Assembly (NCBI GenBank): GCA_016302585.1
Contig: JAEDNI010000003.1
Span: forward strand, 1 to 57,345
Origin: Paludibacteraceae bacterium
GTDB lineage: Bacteria; Bacteroidota; Bacteroidia; Bacteroidales; Paludibacteraceae
Length of the DNA stretch: 57,345 bases
Reading direction: 5' to 3'
Made by a program: the position numbers and the translations under genes. Each line of letters opens with the position of its first letter. Positions within the stretch are counted from its first letter, which is position 1. The notes beneath the pieces were generated by a model. It saw only the letters and a program-made list of their open reading frames with translations, was not told where the DNA came from and ran no database searches. Shown piece after piece: positions 17,449 through 25,725 of the stretch.

Positions 17449-18168
17449 ATGTGGAACTTTGAACAAGGAGAAGTGCTGGCGTTTGATAAGCCGCTTCACT
17501 GGACTTCCTTTGACTTGGTGGCTAAGGTGCGGTGGAACCTCTGTCGTAAATTAGGAAAGAAAAAACTGAAAGTGGGGCATTCCGGGACGCTGGATCCTTT
17601 AGCAACGGGTGTAGTAATTGTTTGCACGGGCAAAAAGACTAAACTCATCGATCAACTGCAATACGATGTAAAGGAATACGTAGCTACCATGCAATTAGGT
17701 GCTACAACGCCTTCGTTCGACTTGGAAAAAGAGGTGGATGCTACCTATCCTACAGCACATATCACGCGTGCTCTGATAGATGAGGTGATTCCTACTTTTC
17801 AAGGCGAACAATGGCAAACTCCTCCTGCCTTCTCTGCCATTCAGATAAATGGGAAGCGTGCGTATGAGTTTGCTCGCAAAGGCGAAGAAGTGGAACTTAA
17901 ACCCCGATTGCTGGTAATAGACGAGATAGAGGTACTGGAATTCGACCAACAGTCCATGCAGTTGACGATTCGCGTCGTATGCTCCAAAGGAACATATATC
18001 CGAGCACTGGCACGGGATATTGGAGAACGTTTGAAATCCGGGGCTCATTTGATAGCTTTACGTCGCACTCGCGTGGGAAACACCCGAGTAGAAGATTGCT
18101 TAACGATAGAAAAATTTTTAGAACAACTTACTAATTTCGAACCTGATCGTTCGAGTGAAACAAGATAA
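17449..18168 (+). CDS. truB: tRNA pseudouridine(55) synthase TruB
   Basis: This 239-residue enzyme makes pseudouridine 55 in the T-loop of tRNAs. The catalytic motif KVGHSGTLDPLATGVVIV (about residues 42-59) includes the active-site Asp. GKRAYEFARKGEEVELKPR and CSKGTYIRALARDIGE are further TruB signatures. It is slightly short at the C-terminus, lacking the PUA domain, as is usual in Bacteroidetes. Confidence 0.95.
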   Translation: MWNFEQGEVLAFDKPLHWTSFDLVAKVRWNLCRKLGKKKLKVGHSGTLDPLATGVVIVCTGKKTKLIDQLQYDVKEYVATMQLGATTPSFDLEKEVDATYPTAHITRALIDEVIPTFQGEQWQTPPAFSAIQINGKRAYEFARKGEEVELKPRLLVIDEIEVLEFDQQSMQLTIRVVCSKGTYIRALARDIGERLKSGAHLIALRRTRVGNTRVEDCLTIEKFLEQLTNFEPDRSSETR

Positions 18169-18173
18169 GAATT

Positions 18174-19295
18174 ATGTACAAGTCCAATGATATGCGCCTC
18201 TGCCAGTTTCGGTTCAAACTGCCGGAGGAATTGATTGCTCAGTTCCCGGCTCCTTATCGTGATGATGCGCGCCTGATGGTGCTTCATCGTAAGTCAGGAG
18301 AGGTAGAGCATAAGAAATTGTCCGAGATGATTCAATATTTCGACGAGGGCGATTTGTTTGTATTCAATGATAGCAAGGTCTTCCCGGCTCGTTTATGGGG
18401 CCGTAAGGAGAAAACGAATGCTTTGATTGAGGTGTTCTTGTTGCGCGAGTTGAATCATAAGACCCGTTATTGGGATGTGTTGGTTGAACCGGCACGTAAG
18501 ATTCGTATCGGCAACAAACTAACCTTCGAAGAAGATGCTGCTATTGTGGCGGAGGTTATTGATAATACGACCAGCCGTGGACGTACTTTCCGTTTCTTGA
18601 CAGACTATGACAACGAGGAGTTCGTGCCGCGTCTGTATGCATTAGGTACAGCCCCGCTGCCCAAGTATATTCGTCGACCGATGGATCCGCGTGTACAGGA
18701 GCAATATGAACAGGTCTTTCATGACCTGCCGGTAGAGGAGATGGACGCGGAGCGCTATCAGACGATTTTTGCGGACAAGGTAGGTGCTGTAGCTGCACCG
18801 GCAGCCGGCTTGCACTTCTCCAAACAGCTGCTTAAACGCATGGAGATTCATGGTATTGAAACCACCTTCCTGACCAGCCATGTGTCGCTTGGAATTTTCA
18901 AGGAGATTGATGTGGAGGATTTGACAAAGAATAAGATGGAGTCGGAGCAAATCATCTTATCTGAGAAGATGGCTGAGGCAGTGAATAAGGCGCATGCGAA
19001 GCAGCGTCGTGTATGTGCGGTAGGCACAGAAGTGATGCGCGCTATGGAGCATGTAGCCGGTACAAACGGTCAACTCAAAGCGTATGACGGTTGGACCAAT
19101 AAGTTTATCTTCCCGCCCTATAATTTCTCGGTGGCAAATAGTTTCTTTGTCAACTTCTATATGCCGGAGTCGAGTCAGTTGTTGATGGTGGCTTCTTTTG
19201 CCGGATACGAAGAGACGATGCGTGCTTATGAGATAGCGATCCAAGAAGGATATCGTTTCGGTGACTACGGTGATGCGATGTTGATAGTAGACTAA
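18174..19295 (+). CDS. queA: S-adenosylmethionine:tRNA ribosyltransferase-isomerase QueA
   Basis: This 373-residue enzyme adds the cyclopentene ring in queuosine synthesis, using SAM as ribosyl donor. It shows the N-terminal FRFKLPEELIAQFPAPYRDDARL, FVFNDSKVFPARLWG, TAPLPKYIRRPMDP, AAPAAGLHFS and SHVSLGIFKEI signatures. Internal ATG at 18192 (MRLCQFRFK) is an alternative start that matches the usual N-terminus better. It overlaps ung by one base. Confidence 0.94.
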   Translation: MYKSNDMRLCQFRFKLPEELIAQFPAPYRDDARLMVLHRKSGEVEHKKLSEMIQYFDEGDLFVFNDSKVFPARLWGRKEKTNALIEVFLLRELNHKTRYWDVLVEPARKIRIGNKLTFEEDAAIVAEVIDNTTSRGRTFRFLTDYDNEEFVPRLYALGTAPLPKYIRRPMDPRVQEQYEQVFHDLPVEEMDAERYQTIFADKVGAVAAPAAGLHFSKQLLKRMEIHGIETTFLTSHVSLGIFKEIDVEDLTKNKMESEQIILSEKMAEAVNKAHAKQRRVCAVGTEVMRAMEHVAGTNGQLKAYDGWTNKFIFPPYNFSVANSFFVNFYMPESSQLLMVASFAGYEETMRAYEIAIQEGYRFGDYGDAMLIVD

Positions 19296-19957
19296 TGAAG
19301 GTACGAATTGATCCATCTTGGCAACGCGTTCTGCAAGCGGAGTTTGATAAGCCTTATTTCGAACTCTTAACCCAGTATGTGCGCCAGCAATATCAGACCC
19401 GTCGGTGTTTCCCTCCCGCAGGTCTGATTTTTAATGCTTTCGATTCCTGTCCCTTTGATAAGGTCCGCGTGGTGATCATCGGCCAGGACCCATACCATGA
19501 GGAAGGACAGGCCATGGGGCTGAGTTTCTCTGTGCCCGATGGAGTGCAGATTCCACCATCGTTGGTGAATATCTACAAAGAGATACATCGCGATTTAGGA
19601 ACTCCTATTCCCGCTACGGGTGATCTACGTCGGTGGGCAGAACAAGGCGTTTTGTTATTGAATGCTACTCTCACCGTAGAGGCGCATAAAGCAGGTAGTC
19701 ATCAAGGTAAGGGATGGGAAGAATTGACGGATGCAGCGATTGAGGCGCTTAATAAGGAACGAGAACACCTTGTCTTTATGCTTTGGGGCTCTTACGCACA
19801 ACGAAAAGGACAGTTCATTGATCGAAAGAAACATCTTGTGTTGCAGACTTCGCATCCTTCGCCGCTGTCTGTTTACCGTGGTTTTGACGGATGCGGACAT
19901 TTCTCGGCGGCCAATAGCTATCTTGTACAACATGGTCAAACACCTATAAACTGGTAA
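19295..19957 (+). CDS. ung: uracil-DNA glycosylase, family 1
   Basis: This 220-residue enzyme removes uracil from DNA. The water-activating motif GQDPYHEEGQAMGLSFSV lies near residues 63-80, LLLNATLTVEAHKAGSHQ near 120, and the Leu-loop HPSPLSVYRGFDGCGHFS near 187. It sits directly before polA, a sensible pairing for base-excision repair. Confidence 0.95.
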   Translation: MKVRIDPSWQRVLQAEFDKPYFELLTQYVRQQYQTRRCFPPAGLIFNAFDSCPFDKVRVVIIGQDPYHEEGQAMGLSFSVPDGVQIPPSLVNIYKEIHRDLGTPIPATGDLRRWAEQGVLLLNATLTVEAHKAGSHQGKGWEELTDAAIEALNKEREHLVFMLWGSYAQRKGQFIDRKKHLVLQTSHPSPLSVYRGFDGCGHFSAANSYLVQHGQTPINW

Positions 19958-19959
19958 AT

Positions 19960-22278
19960 ATGAAAAAACTATTGCTCATAGATGCCTACGCGATGATTTT
20001 TCGCGCGTATTATGCTTTCATTCGCGCTCCGCGCATGAATAGCAAAGGAGAAAATACCTCTGCCATCTTCGGCTTTGCGGTTACGCTCGATGACCTGATT
20101 CGGAAGATCAATCCGACCCATGTGGGTGTGGCTTTTGATCCCGCAGGAGGAACTTTCCGTCATGAAGCCTTTGAGCAATATAAGGCACAGCGTCCTGAGA
20201 CACCGGAAGACATTCGAAAAGCCGTTCCGGTGATCAAGCGGTTATTGGAAGCGATGAATATTCCCGTGCTGGAAGTGTCCGGTTTTGAGGCGGATGATGT
20301 GATAGGAACGTTGGCGCATCAGGCCGAGGATGCAGGATTTGAAGTATATATGGCTACGCCGGATAAAGACTATGGTCAACTTGTATCTAACCATGTGTTT
20401 ATGTATCGGCCGCGTCATACTGGAGGCTTTGAACTGATGGGACCGCAAGAGGTGTGTGCTAAATATGGCTTGCAGCGCAAGGAGCAGGTGATTGATTTGT
20501 TGGGACTGATGGGCGATGCCAGTGATAACATTCCCGGATGTAAAGGAGTGGGAGAGAAAACGGCAGTAGCGCTGCTGCAACAGTTTGGCTCAATAGATAA
20601 CATGTTGGCCAATACCGACCAGATAAAAGGTGCGCTTCGTCAGAAAGTGGAGTCCCAGACGGAAGAGATTAAGTTCTCCCGTTTCTTGGCAACTATCCGC
20701 ACAGATGTCCCTATCACGTTGGATGAAAGCCTGTTGACGAAAAAAGAGCCGAATATAGAAGCACTTACTGCGCTCTATCGCGAATTGGAGTTCAATACCT
20801 TATTGCGTAAGATTTCCCCTTCTGCTCCAACGGCACCCGCTGCACCGACCACTCCGTCCCGTTCGGCCAAAGCTGTTCCCGCAGACCCGTCTCAATTGGA
20901 TCTTTTTGCTTCCTTCGAAGCGCCTGCTGCTGAACCTGCACCGGCCGCTTACGATACCATTGAAAATAGGTTATGCCAATATCTGCTGAATCCCGAAGTG
21001 GCCTTTAATCCCTATAAGGAACCGGATTGGGATGCGCTGAAAGCAGACACCGACTTATGGAATCTGTACAACGAAGTAGAACTCCCGTTAGTCGAAGTCT
21101 TACGGGAGATGGAGAAATCCGGAGTGCGCGTGGATGCAGAGAAACTCAAGCAAGCCGAACAGGTGTTAACGGTCGAATTAAACCAGCTGGAACAACGTAT
21201 TTATGACTTGGCCGGTGAGAAGATTAATATCAATAGTCCGCGCCAAGTAGGAGAATTGCTTTTTGATAAACTCAAACTGGATACTAAGGCCAAGAAATCT
21301 AAAACCGGTCAGTATTCCACTTCCGAAGAAGTACTGGTCGCATTGAAGGATCGTCATGCGATTGTTGGACTAATCCTAGACTTTCGTGCTACTCAAAAGC
21401 TGATCAACACCTATATTTCAGCTTTGCCGGGATATATTGCGGAGGATGGTAAGATTCATACTACCTATAACCAGACCGTAACGGCTACAGGACGACTCTC
21501 CAGTTCGAATCCTAATTTGCAGAACCTACCCATCCGTTCGGAACGGGGACGTTTCATTCGTGAAGCGGTTATTCCGGATGAGGGATGTCGGTTCTTGAGT
21601 GCGGACTATAGTCAGATAGAGTTGCGATTAATGGCGCATTTTAGTCAGGATGCTCATATGTTGGCGGCTTTTCGCAACGGACAAGATATCCATGCCGCTA
21701 CAGCCGCACGTATCTACGGTCTGCCGATAGAGCAAATCACCAAGGACCAGCGGCGCAAAGCCAAAACAGCTAATTTTGGTATCATCTATGGCATCTCTGC
21801 TTTTGGTTTGGCGCAGCAATTGGATTGCTCCCGCGCTGAGGCGAAACAACTTATAGACGACTATTTTGCCGCTTTCCCGAGTGTCATCCGTTATATCGAG
21901 TCGCAGAAAGAACTCGCGCGTCAACGCGGGTATGCGGAGACGCTTTTCGGCCGCAAACGCTATCTTCCGGATATTAACTCCCAGAATGCGACAGTACGTT
22001 CCTTTGCGGAACGAAACGCTGTCAATGCCCCGATACAAGGAACGGCTGCGGATATCATTAAAATGGCGATGGTAAGTATCCATCGGCGGTTGAAAGCAGA
22101 GGGTCTGCAAGCTCAGATGATCATGCAGGTACATGACGAACTGAACTTTAACGTACCTGTTGCCGAAGTGGATCGGGTGCGCGAGATAGTGGTCGGTGAA
22201 ATGCAGAATGCCGTTCATTTGTCCATTCCTTTGATTGCTGAATGCGGAGTAGGAGAAAACTGGCTTGAAGCTCATTAA
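19960..22278 (+). CDS. polA: DNA polymerase I lacking the 3'-5' exonuclease core
   Basis: This 772-residue polymerase is about 150 residues shorter than the usual PolA. Residues 1 to about 285 are the 5'-3' nuclease (LLIDAYAMIFRAYYAF, VAFDPAGGTFR, GFEADDVIGTLA, GDASDNIPGCKGVGEKTA). A Pro/Ala-rich linker and a short remnant resembling the end of the proofreading domain (YDTIENRLCQYLLNPE, about residue 330) follow. The polymerase domain starts near 368 and is intact: TATGRLSSSNPNLQNLPIR, SADYSQIELRLMAHF, KTANFGIIYGISAFGLAQ, QGTAADIIKMAM and MQVHDELNF. The catalytic Asp residues of the exonuclease have no counterpart, so proofreading should be absent. Nick translation and Okazaki-fragment processing should remain. 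Confidence 0.92.
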   Translation: MKKLLLIDAYAMIFRAYYAFIRAPRMNSKGENTSAIFGFAVTLDDLIRKINPTHVGVAFDPAGGTFRHEAFEQYKAQRPETPEDIRKAVPVIKRLLEAMNIPVLEVSGFEADDVIGTLAHQAEDAGFEVYMATPDKDYGQLVSNHVFMYRPRHTGGFELMGPQEVCAKYGLQRKEQVIDLLGLMGDASDNIPGCKGVGEKTAVALLQQFGSIDNMLANTDQIKGALRQKVESQTEEIKFSRFLATIRTDVPITLDESLLTKKEPNIEALTALYRELEFNTLLRKISPSAPTAPAAPTTPSRSAKAVPADPSQLDLFASFEAPAAEPAPAAYDTIENRLCQYLLNPEVAFNPYKEPDWDALKADTDLWNLYNEVELPLVEVLREMEKSGVRVDAEKLKQAEQVLTVELNQLEQRIYDLAGEKININSPRQVGELLFDKLKLDTKAKKSKTGQYSTSEEVLVALKDRHAIVGLILDFRATQKLINTYISALPGYIAEDGKIHTTYNQTVTATGRLSSSNPNLQNLPIRSERGRFIREAVIPDEGCRFLSADYSQIELRLMAHFSQDAHMLAAFRNGQDIHAATAARIYGLPIEQITKDQRRKAKTANFGIIYGISAFGLAQQLDCSRAEAKQLIDDYFAAFPSVIRYIESQKELARQRGYAETLFGRKRYLPDINSQNATVRSFAERNAVNAPIQGTAADIIKMAMVSIHRRLKAEGLQAQMIMQVHDELNFNVPVAEVDRVREIVVGEMQNAVHLSIPLIAECGVGENWLEAH

Positions 22279-23041
22279 TATCATATTGGCAATTCGTATT
22301 CTCTGTATCGGGAATAGTTTCTCGTGGGATGCCGTGGAGCAAGAACTTGTTCCGCTGTGTGAGGCGTCGGGAGTAGAAGTGGAAATCCATAATTTGTATT
22401 ATGGAGGCTGTTCCTTGGAACAACATGCGCAATTTCTTTTGCTCGATACGGCTGCCTATTCCCATCGTGTGTGCACGAATGCGACCCCGCGCGTTATACA
22501 AGATACCATTTCCCTTCGACAAGCGCTTCAAAACGGCACATATGATTATATCTCTCTTCAGCAAGCCAGCCATGACAGCGGAATACGTTCGTCATACGAA
22601 CCTTGGCTCGGCATGCTGATAGACACCGTGAAATCGTATCAGCCGGATGCGCAACTATGTTGGATGCAAACTTGGGCATATAGTCAGAATGCTACTCACT
22701 GGGCCTATCCTCTTTATCAAAATGATCAGCAAACCATGTACGACAGCATCGTGGCTTGTCTGCAGATACCTCTTGCGCATCAATTACTTGTTCTTCCCTG
22801 TGGTGCAGCAATTCAATTGGCTCGCAAAACGAAACTGGGAGATACGCTCTGCCGCGACGGATATCATCTTAATTATGTATATGGTCGTTACACCGCCGCG
22901 TGTGTGTGGTATGAATATATCACCGGTAAGGACGTGCGAAAAAATAAATATAGAAATACGCAAATGACCGGTCAACAACGTCGATGGACGCAAAAATCGG
23001 CACATCAGGCTATCCAAAATGCTAAAAATGCACTTTTTTAG
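22265..23041 (+). CDS. DUF4886 family SGNH-hydrolase-like protein
   Basis: This 258-residue protein shows the DUF4886 layout: IRILCIGNSFSWDAVE with the catalytic Ser near residue 18, an NLYYGGCSLEQHAQF block, YDYISLQQASHDSG and the C-terminal DGYHLNYVYGRY Asp-His pair. Members are probably secreted esterases acting on glycans or other surface polymers. The usual signal peptide is missing or very short here. The frame starts with TTG at 22265 and overlaps polA by 14 bp. It is the last gene of the long plus-strand run. Confidence 0.75.
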   Translation: MKLINIILAIRILCIGNSFSWDAVEQELVPLCEASGVEVEIHNLYYGGCSLEQHAQFLLLDTAAYSHRVCTNATPRVIQDTISLRQALQNGTYDYISLQQASHDSGIRSSYEPWLGMLIDTVKSYQPDAQLCWMQTWAYSQNATHWAYPLYQNDQQTMYDSIVACLQIPLAHQLLVLPCGAAIQLARKTKLGDTLCRDGYHLNYVYGRYTAACVWYEYITGKDVRKNKYRNTQMTGQQRRWTQKSAHQAIQNAKNALF

Positions 23042-23060
23042 AAAAAAAATGCTAAAAAAT

Positions 23061-23091
23061 TTGCGTATATCAAAAAAAAGCAGTACTTTTG
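23061..23091 (+). promoter_or_regulatory. promoter of the tRNA-Asp/tRNA-Arg pair
   Basis: TTG at 23061-23063, 20 bases, TACTTTTG at 23084-23091, followed by CACCCGC. The leader before tRNA-Asp is about 70 nt and includes a small hairpin GGCAC-CTTG-GTGCC (23111-23124). Confidence 0.78.
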
Positions 23092-23167
23092 CACCCGCTT
23101 TTGAATCGAAGGCACCTTGGTGCCGAGAAAAATCGCTTCTTAAGCGCTTTTGAAAAGAACAACCCTT

Positions 23168-23241
23168 GGTGCGGTAGTTCAGTTGGTTAGAATACCGGCC
23201 TGTCACGCCGTAGGTCGCGAGTTCGAGTCTCGTCCGCACCG
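23168..23241 (+). tRNA. tRNA-Asp(GTC)
   Basis: A 74-nt cloverleaf: acceptor GGTGCGG with CCGCACC, D-arm GTTC...GAAT, anticodon loop CTGTCAC (anticodon GTC), T-loop GTTCGAGTC, discriminator G. The bottom-most anticodon-stem pair next to the variable loop is mismatched. CCA is not encoded. Confidence 0.95.
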
Positions 23242-23294
23242 CCTCTTTTCATAGAGAATGACCAGCGAAAGCTGGTTAACTTTTCAAAAGCAAT

Positions 23295-23368
23295 GGTCCA
23301 TTAGCTCAACTGAATAGAGTACCACACTACGGATGTGGGGGTTGCAGGTTTGAATCCTGCATGGATCA
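23295..23368 (+). tRNA. tRNA-Arg(ACG)
   Basis: A 74-nt cloverleaf: acceptor GGTCCAT with ATGGATC (one G-T pair), D-stem GCTC/GAGT, anticodon stem CCACA/TGTGG with loop CTACGGA (anticodon ACG), T-loop GTTTGAATC, discriminator A. CCA is not encoded. The A34 would need editing to inosine to read all CGN codons. Confidence 0.93.
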
Positions 23369-23381
23369 CATGAGTTAACTG

Positions 23382-23421
23382 AAAAATGCGTCTGAAAATT
23401 TACTTTCAAGCGCATTTTTTT
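23382..23421 (+). terminator. intrinsic terminator after the tRNAs
   Basis: AAAAATGCG (23382-23390) pairs with CGCATTTTT (23411-23419), with an inner GAAA/TTTC pairing and a continuing T-run. It lies 14 bp after tRNA-Arg and before dtd. Confidence 0.8.
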
Positions 23422-23481
23422 GTTAAGGTTTGTAAACTGTCACACCGAAGGGTGACGGATTACGAAGAAATCCTGCAAAAT

Positions 23482-23955
23482 ATGCGAGTTATAGTTCAAC
23501 GTTGTTCGCGCGCGGAGGTGCGCATAGAAGGAGAAGTAGTAGGTGCTATCCGGCGCGGTTTTATGCTGCTGGTGGGTATAACGGACGGAGATATGCGTGC
23601 GCAAGCCGATCTCTTGGCTAAAAAAGTAGCCCAGATGAGAGTGTTTGAAGATGCAGATGGAAAAATGAATCTGGGGCTCAAGGAGGTTGGCGGCGCTATT
23701 TTGAGTATATCGCAATTTACCCTTTATGCGGATTGCCGCAAAGGTAACAGACCGAGTTTTATTCGTGCAGCGCGTCCTGAAGTGGCGGAGCCGCTATACG
23801 AGTATTTCAATAGCGTGTTGCGCGACAAATATGATCTGCACGTTGAGACCGGCCGTTTCGGCGCCGATATGAAAGTGGACTTTATTAATGACGGACCCGT
23901 GACAATTATTTTGGACTCTTCTGCCATTTTGGCAGATAATATGCCTATGGCATAG
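23482..23955 (+). CDS. dtd: D-aminoacyl-tRNA deacylase
   Basis: This 157-residue enzyme clears D-amino acids (and glycine) mischarged on tRNA. It has the two family active-site motifs SQFTLYADCRKGNRPSF (about residues 78-94) and NDGPVTIILDS (about 138-148). The start MRVIVQRCSRAEV at 23482 is the standard N-terminus; the open frame extends upstream to 23386 through the terminator and is not coding there. grpE follows after 39 bp. Confidence 0.95.
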   Translation: MRVIVQRCSRAEVRIEGEVVGAIRRGFMLLVGITDGDMRAQADLLAKKVAQMRVFEDADGKMNLGLKEVGGAILSISQFTLYADCRKGNRPSFIRAARPEVAEPLYEYFNSVLRDKYDLHVETGRFGADMKVDFINDGPVTIILDSSAILADNMPMA

Positions 23956-23994
23956 TAGTTGTTCCACGTCGCATAGACGTTAATTATATGGATT

Positions 23995-24519
23995 ATGAAA
24001 AAAGAACAGATAGAAGAGCAAGTAGAGAATCAGGAGCAGGAACTCCAAGAGCAAGTCGAGGAAACGCAAACCCCGACCACCGAAGAGTTGGAAGCACGAA
24101 TCGCGGAATTGGAGGATAAGAACCTGCGTATGATGGCGGAGTTTGATAACTATCGTCGTCGTACCAATAAGGAGAAACTGGACTTGATGGCTACGGCCGG
24201 AGAGGGCATCTTTAAAGAGATGTTACCTTTGATAGACGATTTTGAACGTGCTACTGAGGCTATGAATAAAACCGATGATATTGAGGCTGTGAGGGAAGGA
24301 ATACGTCTGATTCAGCAGAAGTTTATATCCTTCCTGGACAAGCAAGGTGTGCATGCCATTGAAACCGAAGGAGTCGATTTTAATACGGATGAGCATGAGG
24401 CGGTTACTACTTTTGCTGCAGGTGAGGAGCAGAAAGGGAAAGTAATTGACTGCACCCAGCGTGGCTATAAATTGGGAGATAAGGTCATTCGGTTTGCCAA
24501 GGTAGTCGTAGGAGAATAA
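23995..24519 (+). CDS. grpE: nucleotide exchange factor GrpE
   Basis: This 174-residue co-chaperone releases ADP from DnaK. A Glu/Gln-rich N-terminus and long coiled coil (about residues 1-75, including ELEDKNLRMMAEFDNYRRRT) precede the C-terminal beta-wing (GEGIFKEMLPLIDDFERA, VDFNTDEHEAV, TQRGYKLGDKVIRFAKVVV). It is paired with dnaJ 27 bp downstream; dnaK is not in the window. No CIRCE element was seen. Confidence 0.95.
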   Translation: MKKEQIEEQVENQEQELQEQVEETQTPTTEELEARIAELEDKNLRMMAEFDNYRRRTNKEKLDLMATAGEGIFKEMLPLIDDFERATEAMNKTDDIEAVREGIRLIQQKFISFLDKQGVHAIETEGVDFNTDEHEAVTTFAAGEEQKGKVIDCTQRGYKLGDKVIRFAKVVVGE

Positions 24520-24546
24520 TGCTAAACCTTAAAATGAAATAGTCTT

Positions 24547-25713
24547 ATGGCAGAGAAAAGAGATTACTATGAAGTGCTGGGTGTGGAGAAAACAGCCAGC
24601 GCAGAAGAAATAAAAAAGGCCTATCGCAAGAAAGCGATACAATACCACCCTGATAAAAACCCGGGCGATAAAGAGGCTGAGGAGAAATTCAAGGAAGCGG
24701 CTGAGGCATACGAAGTGCTTTCTGACCCGCAGAAGCGTCAGCGTTATGATCAGTTTGGTATGGCTGGCATGCAAGGTGCAGGCGGATTCTCAGGAGGCGG
24801 AATGTCCATGGAAGATATCTTCTCGCATTTCGGTGATATCTTTGAGGGAGCAGGATTTGATCTCGGCGATATCGGAGAGATGTTTATGGGCGGTCGCGGC
24901 CGCAGTCGTGGTTCGCGTGTGCAGCGCGGTAGTGATATGCGCGTTAAAGTGCGTCTGACGCTTGAGGAGATTGCGAAAGGATGCGAGAAGAAGATAAAGG
25001 TACGTAAACTCGTTGCTTGTGGTGATTGCCATGGCACCGGAAGCCAAGATGGTACTACGGAGACCTGTCCGACCTGTAAGGGTTCAGGACGAGTCATTCG
25101 CCAGCAGCGTGGCATCTTCGGTATGATGCAAGTGCAGGCGGATTGCGATACCTGTAACGGCGAAGGACGTATCATCAGGAATAAATGTCCGAAATGCGGT
25201 GGTCAAGGTGTGGTTCGCGATGAAGAGGTTATTACCATCACGATTCCTGCCGGTGTGGCCGGCGGTATGCAGTTGACCGTCCCGGGTAAAGGAAATGCAG
25301 CGCCGCACGGCGGTGTAGCCGGTGATCTGCTCGTGCTGATTGAGGAAGAAGAGCACAAAGATTTCGTTCGTCAAGAGAGCGATTTGGTATATAACTTACT
25401 GCTTGATATGCCTACGGCTGTATTAGGCGGACAGGTGCAAATACCTACACTTACGGGCGATGTGAAGATTACCATCACGCCGGGTACGCAGCCGGGTAAG
25501 GTATTACGTATGCGAGGCAAAGGACTACCGCGTATTGACCAGTATGGACGTAGTTACGGCACAGGCGATTTGCTCATCAATGTAGGGGTATATATCCCGG
25601 AGAAACTCAATAAAGAAGAACGCAAACTAATCGAGCAATTGCAAGATAGTCCGAATATAGCTCCGGGAGCAGGAGAGAAAAAGAGTTTCTTCCAGAATTT
25701 ATTCGGCATATAA
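24547..25713 (+). CDS. dnaJ: chaperone DnaJ
   Basis: This 388-residue type I J-protein has a J domain with IQYHPDKNPGD (about residues 29-39), a Gly/Phe-rich stretch (about 76-110), four zinc repeats CGDCHGTG, CPTCKGSG, CDTCNGEG and CPKCGGQG (about 158-222), and C-terminal substrate-binding domains. It stimulates the DnaK ATPase and hands over unfolded clients. Confidence 0.97.
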   Translation: MAEKRDYYEVLGVEKTASAEEIKKAYRKKAIQYHPDKNPGDKEAEEKFKEAAEAYEVLSDPQKRQRYDQFGMAGMQGAGGFSGGGMSMEDIFSHFGDIFEGAGFDLGDIGEMFMGGRGRSRGSRVQRGSDMRVKVRLTLEEIAKGCEKKIKVRKLVACGDCHGTGSQDGTTETCPTCKGSGRVIRQQRGIFGMMQVQADCDTCNGEGRIIRNKCPKCGGQGVVRDEEVITITIPAGVAGGMQLTVPGKGNAAPHGGVAGDLLVLIEEEEHKDFVRQESDLVYNLLLDMPTAVLGGQVQIPTLTGDVKITITPGTQPGKVLRMRGKGLPRIDQYGRSYGTGDLLINVGVYIPEKLNKEERKLIEQLQDSPNIAPGAGEKKSFFQNLFGI

Positions 25714-25725
25714 TCTGAACACAAA

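Noticed and set aside
23168..23421. Integration site at the tRNA pair
   Set aside because: No integrase, no duplicated tRNA 3' end and ordinary housekeeping genes on both sides.
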